NCBI RefSeq assembly: GCF_008087085.1
Contig: NZ_VIYJ01000008.1
Coordinates: 248,001-312,000 of the forward strand
Direction of reading: 5' to 3'
Source: Nocardioides rubriscoriae
GTDB lineage: Bacteria; Actinomycetota; Actinomycetes; Propionibacteriales; Nocardioidaceae
Length of the DNA stretch: 64,000 nt
This document shows, one piece after another, positions 59,835-64,000 of this stretch. A program made the translations under genes and the position numbers. The notes below the pieces were generated by a model. It was not told the DNA's origin. It saw only the letters and a program-made list of their open reading frames with translations, and did no database searches. The number at the start of each line of letters is the position of its first letter. Within the stretch, counting starts at the first letter, position 1.

Positions 59835-60700
59835 CAGTGGTCCCCTTCGATGTGGTCAGGGTCAGTGGTGTCGTCGGTCGACCAGGTGCGCCAGCCGGCC
59901 TCGTGGGCCAGCTGCGTGCCGGGCCAGGTCGCGGGGGCGGGTGCGGGCGGGGCGCCGGGGGCGACCATCCAGCAGCCGCCGACCCACTGCATGCGCTCGC
60001 AGTGAGCGAAGGCGATCTGGCCTTCCTGCTTGTAGGAGGCGGTGACCTTCATCAGCACGCAGACGGTGGTCCAGTCGGGCCCGTCGGTGCCCTTCACGAG
60101 CGCGGCGGCCGGCTCAAGGGAGACCGAGGAGCTGGGGTGCTTGACCTCGCCCATTCCGGTGCTGGTCAAGAAGGCCTGGACACTGGCGGTGATCCACCAC
60201 TCGTCGGCGCGGACCCCGCCGGGCAGGGCCCAGGCGTTGTAGACCTCCGCCGCCGTCGTCAGGCTCATCGACTGAAGGACCGCGAGGTCGATCTGCGCGA
60301 GCTGCCCGATCGCGCCCTCGGGGGTGTGCGGGAACCCGGTCATCACGAACGCCGGTCCGTTCACACCGGTGCCAGCCGGGATCTTGATGAGGGGCGCCTT
60401 GGCGCTGGTGGTCTCGGCCGGGAAGGCGGCGTTCTCGGGAACGGCCAGCATCGGCTCGGCCGCTACCTGGTCGCGGTGCACGGCACCCTGGGCCACCGTC
60501 GAGCGATCGGTCTCGCCGGTGGCGACGTCGGTGTTGGCGCTGGCTTCCTCGCCGATCCCGGCGACGGCCAGGTAGACCGCGTAGCCGAGGCCACCGAGCA
60601 GGAGCGCAGCCACGACGGCGGCGGCGACCAGGATTCCGAGCAGGCGGCGCCGGCCCCACTCTGTGGCGCCTTCGGCCTTCTTCGTGGCTGCGCGCCGCAT
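59834..60700 (-). CDS. Membrane-anchored transfer protein, 288 aa, VirB8/TcpC-like candidate
   Basis: A single membrane segment lies at 21-48 (LLGILVAAAVVAALLLGGLGY) after a basic start, then a long external domain with alpha/beta content (AVLQSMSLTTAAEVYNAWALPGG, ITASVQAFLTSTGMGEV) and several Cys. Adjacent to the previous protein and similar in layout, it may form a heteromeric ring in the channel. The ATG at 60700 overlaps the upstream stop. Confidence 0.6.
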   Translation of the reverse strand: MRRAATKKAEGATEWGRRRLLGILVAAAVVAALLLGGLGYAVYLAVAGIGEEASANTDVATGETDRSTVAQGAVHRDQVAAEPMLAVPENAAFPAETTSAKAPLIKIPAGTGVNGPAFVMTGFPHTPEGAIGQLAQIDLAVLQSMSLTTAAEVYNAWALPGGVRADEWWITASVQAFLTSTGMGEVKHPSSSVSLEPAAALVKGTDGPDWTTVCVLMKVTASYKQEGQIAFAHCERMQWVGGCWMVAPGAPPAPAPATWPGTQLAHEAGWRTWSTDDTTDPDHIEGDH

Positions 60701-60993
60701 CAGATGCAGCCCTTGCCGAGGATCCCGTTGAGCATGCCGGGCAGGACCAGGTAGGCGATCGCGCAGGCGAACACGACCACCACCGAGATCACCCCGACCT
60801 TGGAGGCGTGCGGCAGGGAGAACACGCGGCCGGCGATGATCGCGCCGATGGCGATCACGATGCCGAGGCCAAACAGGACGATGACGCCCCACAGCACGTA
60901 GCTGGTGATCTCGTTGGTGGGTCCGACGGCACCCGGCGGCGCCTTCGGGCAGACCTGGGCGGCCATCGGGAGGAGAGCGGTCATGACGTCCAT
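60700..60993 (-). CDS. Small two-span membrane protein, VirB2/TrbC pilin-like candidate
   Basis: This 97-aa protein has a short hydrophobic start, two membrane segments (about 31-56 and 67-86) and a few Cys. Position and topology match VirB2/TrbC-type pilin subunits or small channel components. It has AAAGGAAG upstream and ends in a TGATG overlap. Confidence 0.6.
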   Translation of the reverse strand: MDVMTALLPMAAQVCPKAPPGAVGPTNEITSYVLWGVIVLFGLGIVIAIGAIIAGRVFSLPHASKVGVISVVVVFACAIAYLVLPGMLNGILGKGCI

Positions 60994-61032
60994 GGGTGGA
61001 CTTCCTTTCTGGGTTTGCTGACCCGGTGCGGG

Positions 61033-61887
61033 TCAGGCGCTTTCGCTGGTGTCGGTGGGTAGGTGGGCGGGCTCGAGCAGCTGACGGGCTGCCGAGATGA
61101 GGGGGGCCGGGACGGGCCGGGAGTCCAGGCCGTTGACCTCGAGCTCGCGGTCCTCGGGGATCTCCACGCACCGGTCCGCGACCAGGGCGCGGCGTACGGC
61201 GGGACCGCCGGCGTGCTCGAGGCCCCGGGGCCACTTCTTGCGGCGCGGCCCACGCACGGCGAGGGCGATCTGCTCGGGCTGCCAGTGGTTAGCCAGCAGC
61301 TCAAGCGCGACCGAGGCGCGGCGCATCCCGGGGACGGTGGCGGTGGTGACCAGGACGATCTGGTCGGCGGTGCGGACGGCCTCGGCGAGCCAGCAGTCGG
61401 TGGCCAGCAGCTGACCGGCTTCCCAGCCGACGTCGAGGATCGTCAGCTGGGTCTCGTTCTCTGCGTCGATCGGCAGCGGGATCTCGTCGACGCCGGCGAG
61501 GACCTCGCTGGCCCGCTCGAGCAGGACGTGGTCGCGCTTGCCCTGACGCCAGTCGGTCGGGTGAAGGCCGAGCTCGGCGGTACTTGCCGCGGCGAGACCA
61601 GAGGCGGTGACCGAGCAGCACTCGATCACCCGGACCGGGGCGGCGGCGGCCAGGCCGGCTGCCAGGGCGATGGTGCTGGCTCCCACCGACCCGGCGCATC
61701 CGAACACGGCGATGGTGTGCTCCCCCGCGGCTGGCGACCAGTCGCCCGCGGCGGCGGTGCCGCGGCCGCGGGGTCCCTTGCCGGTGCCGGCGCCGGCGCC
61801 GGCGCGGAACTCGCCGGCGTTCACGGCGTCCCAGGCTCGCTTGAGCTCGTCGACGCCGACCGGGCGGCTGGAGGTCTGGGTGCTCAC
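61033..61887 (-). CDS. ParA/MinD-like protein with altered P-loop, 284 aa
   Basis: The domain has a P-loop-like start (AVFGCAGSVGASTIALAAGLA, 60-80) in which the expected lysine of GKT/S is replaced by Ala. ECCSVTASGLA and TILDVGWEAGQLL follow, as in ParA/MinD/CpaE proteins. The N-terminal 50 residues are disordered and Gly-rich. It lies inside the transfer operon, so it may position the channel rather than plasmids, like CpaE and related pseudo-ATPases. The ATG overlaps the preceding gene's stop. Confidence 0.65.
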   Translation of the reverse strand: MSTQTSSRPVGVDELKRAWDAVNAGEFRAGAGAGTGKGPRGRGTAAAGDWSPAAGEHTIAVFGCAGSVGASTIALAAGLAAAAPVRVIECCSVTASGLAAASTAELGLHPTDWRQGKRDHVLLERASEVLAGVDEIPLPIDAENETQLTILDVGWEAGQLLATDCWLAEAVRTADQIVLVTTATVPGMRRASVALELLANHWQPEQIALAVRGPRRKKWPRGLEHAGGPAVRRALVADRCVEIPEDRELEVNGLDSRPVPAPLISAARQLLEPAHLPTDTSESA

Positions 61888-62105
61888 TTGGCCTCCCCGA
61901 TACCGCCGCGGCGGAACTCGAGCGCGGCACGGACCTCAGCCGGTGTCAGGCTTGCCAGCTCTGCCTTGGCGGCCTGGACTTCGTGCAGTTGGGCGACGCA
62001 GCCGGTGAGCTGTTCGATCGCCTCGATCTCGCGGCCGGCGATCGCGAACAGCTCGGCGATCTTCTCCGGCGTCCGGCACTCGCCGTCGTCCTGGGTGTTT
62101 GTCAT
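61884..62105 (-). CDS. Small hypothetical protein, 73 aa, first gene of the transfer operon
   Basis: This acidic helical protein (PEKIAELFAIAGREIEAIEQ) has an ATG following GGAGGTGG. It is 17 bp downstream of element copy 10 and is coupled to the ParA-like gene by a four-base overlap. The function is unknown. Confidence 0.65.
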   Translation of the reverse strand: MTNTQDDGECRTPEKIAELFAIAGREIEAIEQLTGCVAQLHEVQAAKAELASLTPAEVRAALEFRRGGIGEAK

Positions 62106-62122
62106 GGGCTTCACCACCTCCA

Positions 62123-62156
62123 GTCGCCTATGTGTCGTGGGGCGGTGGGAGCGATC
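62123..62156 (-). promoter_or_regulatory. 34-bp two-box element, copy 10 (main transfer operon)
   Basis: GTGATCGCTCCC and ACATAGGCGAC occur in the standard spacing on the minus strand, 17 bp before the small gene at 62105. It would drive the operon from there to the large surface protein at 50816. Confidence 0.75.
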
Positions 62157-62166
62157 ACGGTTGCGG

Positions 62167-63120
62167 TCATTCGTCATGGCCGAACTTCCTCGGGACGGCC
62201 GCGGCGAGGGCGCGCATGCTGCGCGAGCCGTGGCGACGGACGGTTGCCTCGGACACCCCGACCCGCGGCGCGACCCGGCTGGACACCTCGTTGCTGAGCA
62301 GGCCGCCGTAGCCGCGAGCGAGGTTGCGGGTCTCGACTCGGTCGGCCTCGTCGACCAGGCACAGCAGCAGGTACCGGTCGGCCGGGCTGATCACCTGGTT
62401 CTCGCAGGCCCACGCCAACAGCTCGAGGAGCTCCTCGGTAGCCGACGGCTCCTCCTGCTCGGGACCGGCGTCGGCGAGGATCTCGGGACGGTGGAACAGG
62501 GCGCCGGCAACCCGTTCGGTCGGCATCGCGGCGGCGCTCCACGCTCCTGCGTCGCCGTCGGCCAAGTCGCCGGACGAGAAGGACTCCACGAGGGTGGTGT
62601 TCGCCCACGTGCGGTCGGCCCGGGAGACGTAGAAGAAGTCACCGACCTCGCGGAGGACGCCGACGCGGGTGTTGATCAGGATGTTCGCGGCAACCTTGCG
62701 CAGCCGGCGCCACTTGAAGGTCCGGACCTCGATCCACAGCTGGGAGGCCACGAGCTCGTCGATCCGCTCGACGGCCGACCAGGAGCCTGCCGCGACGGGC
62801 TGGCTGTCGCGAAAGACCTCGCGGGGAGGGAGGGTGCTCAGCCAGCCGGCCAGCCGACACGCGCCGGGCAGTAGGCACTTGGCGAGCGCGGCCGCAGCGG
62901 CGATGTCGTCGCCGCCCTCGGGAGCTGCCAGCATGGCCAGCGCCAAGAGGACCTCGTCAGAGGCTGCGCTGCCCACCGAGGGCAGCCAGGCCCGGAGGTC
63001 GTCGAACTCCTCGACGACTCCAAGCCGTGGATCCGCGGCCACCCAGGCCGGCCACTTCTGGCGGGCCTGGTCGAGCAGTTCGCTGTTGTCGTCGAGGCCG
63101 AGCTGGCCACCCACACTCAT
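62167..63120 (-). CDS. Sigma-region-4/HTH-like regulatory protein, 317 aa
   Basis: The C-terminal 60 residues contain a helix-turn-helix of sigma-70 region 4 type (LSNEVSSRVAPRVGVSEATVR, with SRSMRALA after it). A helical segment before it (AWACENQVISPADRYLLLCL) also resembles sigma-region linkers. The N-terminal part is helical and W-rich. It has an AAAGGAG site and no copy of the 34-bp element. It lies directly upstream of the main transfer operon, so it is the best candidate in the window for the factor that recognises those elements. Confidence 0.6.
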   Translation of the reverse strand: MSVGGQLGLDDNSELLDQARQKWPAWVAADPRLGVVEEFDDLRAWLPSVGSAASDEVLLALAMLAAPEGGDDIAAAAALAKCLLPGACRLAGWLSTLPPREVFRDSQPVAAGSWSAVERIDELVASQLWIEVRTFKWRRLRKVAANILINTRVGVLREVGDFFYVSRADRTWANTTLVESFSSGDLADGDAGAWSAAAMPTERVAGALFHRPEILADAGPEQEEPSATEELLELLAWACENQVISPADRYLLLCLVDEADRVETRNLARGYGGLLSNEVSSRVAPRVGVSEATVRRHGSRSMRALAAAVPRKFGHDE

Positions 63121-63437
63121 CGCACTCGCTCCTTTCGTCCGTGGCTGTGCACGGCAGAAAGGTCGCGAGCGGGCGTCCCCGCATCCGTCCCCCCAAACCC
63201 CTGATTTGGAGGGGGGACGCAGAGGAGGGACGCGCGTTTCCGCAGGTCAGAGGGCGTCCCCCCGAAAGTTGCAGAAACTTCTTGACCAGGGTGGCGCGAG
63301 GCCTGTTTTGTCGAGATGCAGCGAAGTAGGAAATTGCCTACGTGTTGTTGAACAACTCGCGTTATGTCGGGCGGTCGACTGGATCCGGCGCAGGACCGCG
63401 TAGGAGCGCCCGGGGGGATGGAGGCTGTGGCCTCCCC
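63121..63437. other. Regulatory-looking gap with five GCGTCCCC-type repeats
   Basis: No gene is present. A CGTCCC-type motif occurs five times in both orientations (63173-63180, 63185-63194, 63211-63220, 63227-63233, 63254-63263), and two of them form the arms of a hairpin at 63186-63219. Further downstream are short palindromes (GTAGG, 6 bp, CCTAC at about 63326-63341; GTTGTTGAACAAC near 63343-63355). It could be the control region of the regulator gene and the edge of the mobile element. Confidence 0.5.
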
Positions 63438-64000
63438 CTATGACTTCTGCGCCAATGCCTCCGCGTGAGGCGCCACGATGCTCAGCAGCTGATGGTGAGT
63501 CGGGGCATCGGCTCCGATGATCAGGCCGCGGCCCATTCCGACCTCGGCCCCGTTGAGGTCGGTGACGATGCACCCTGCGGCGCGGCAGAGCTCGATCCCG
63601 GCGGCGAAGTGCACGTTGTCGACGAAATGGCCGTCGCTGATGTAGCCCGCGCGACGCCCGGCCGCTACCCACGCGACGGCGAGCGTGGTCGACATGACCC
63701 GAGGACCAAACGCTTTACGGAACGCAGCGTCGATCACCTGCGCGCCAAGGAACGGACGATCGAGCGGGCCATCGCAGTTGACGTCGACGAGCCGAGACTC
63801 CGGCGATGGAGATATCGCGACGTCCGCCCCGCCCGCAGCCCTGACCATGGCCTTCTTGCTGTCGGTCCAGAACACCTCGCCTGTGATCGGTTCGGCGACC
63901 GCCGCGGCAACGGTGCGTGAGCCGTCGATCAGGGCGACGTTGACGGCCACCAAAGGCGTCTGCGCCGCGAAGTTGAGGGTCCCGCAGAGTGGGTCGACAA
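63438..64000 (-). CDS. Inositol monophosphatase family protein, 5' end cut by window edge
   Basis: The visible 187 residues cover the C-terminal two thirds of an IMPase-fold phosphatase. At the edge is DPLCGTLNF, which corresponds to the metal-binding DPxDGTxNF motif with Cys in place of the second Asp. Later motifs are WVAAGRRAGYI and GIELCRAAGCIVTDLNG. Substrate could be inositol phosphate or a nucleotide bisphosphate. The Cys variant may alter metal binding. It is the only housekeeping-like gene and may lie outside the mobile element. Confidence 0.75.
   Translation of the reverse strand, partial: VDPLCGTLNFAAQTPLVAVNVALIDGSRTVAAAVAEPITGEVFWTDSKKAMVRAAGGADVAISPSPESRLVDVNCDGPLDRPFLGAQVIDAAFRKAFGPRVMSTTLAVAWVAAGRRAGYISDGHFVDNVHFAAGIELCRAAGCIVTDLNGAEVGMGRGLIIGADAPTHHQLLSIVAPHAEALAQKS

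Noticed and set aside
11416..62156. Reading the 34-bp element as a simple inverted-repeat operator
   Set aside because: The two boxes are not reverse complements, and every copy has the same direction relative to its gene.
1..64000. CRISPR arrays, tRNA or rRNA genes, insertion sequences
   Set aside because: No regularly spaced repeats, transposase motifs or RNA gene structures were recognised by reading; a dedicated search was not possible.

Overview
The window is about 64 kb of very GC-rich DNA with actinobacterial features: many GTG and some TTG starts, four-base ATGA/GTGA or TGATG gene couplings, hairpins without T-tails, and a SCO6880-type conjugation gene set. A Nocardioides-like or other propionibacterial host is my best guess, but the sequence does not prove the genus. 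Almost everything reads as one conjugative element (ICE or plasmid). No integrase, replication initiator, tRNA or rRNA gene was seen, so ICE versus plasmid stays open.

Layout. 1-10.9 kb, minus strand: a type 1 BREX anti-phage operon in the order brxA-brxB-brxC-pglX-pglZ-brxL. brxL runs off the left edge, and a small excisionase-type HTH gene lies upstream. 11.4-20.8 kb: mostly unknown small genes, an AAA ATPase behind a striking four-half-site operator, and an M48-like membrane protein with a broken zinc motif. 20.9-33.1 kb: a dense set of DNA-processing genes (HNH, DUF3883-like, CoiA-like, GIY-YIG, PD-(D/E)XK, ATP-dependent ligase behind a LexA-type box, DprA, SSB). 33.2-38.8 kb: a small secreted protein, a ParB-like protein, a DUF932 protein and a chain of small genes. 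38.8-46 kb: a MobF relaxase-helicase-Toprim fusion with a divergent small gene and a probable oriT between them. 46.4-63.1 kb, minus strand: the transfer apparatus (VirD4-like coupling protein, VirB4-like ATPase, SCO6880, TrbL/VirB6-like protein, VirB8-like and pilin-like small proteins, a ParA-like protein, and a 1047-residue surface protein joining nuclease/phosphatase-fold and cell-wall hydrolase domains). 63.4-64 kb: the truncated end of an inositol-monophosphatase-like gene, possibly host chromosome.

How it fits together. Ten copies of a 34-bp two-box element (GATCGC, then 20 bp, then TAGGTGAC) sit just upstream of the transfer, relaxase, ssb-dprA and several unknown operons, always pointing at the gene and always with the same spacing. 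I read this as the shared promoter or operator of a transfer regulon. The sigma-region-4-like protein at 62167-63120 is a candidate, unproven, for the factor that reads it. BREX has no copy and appears to be separately controlled cargo. Four short genes carry single-base frameshifts, three of them a missing C, and these may be assembly errors.
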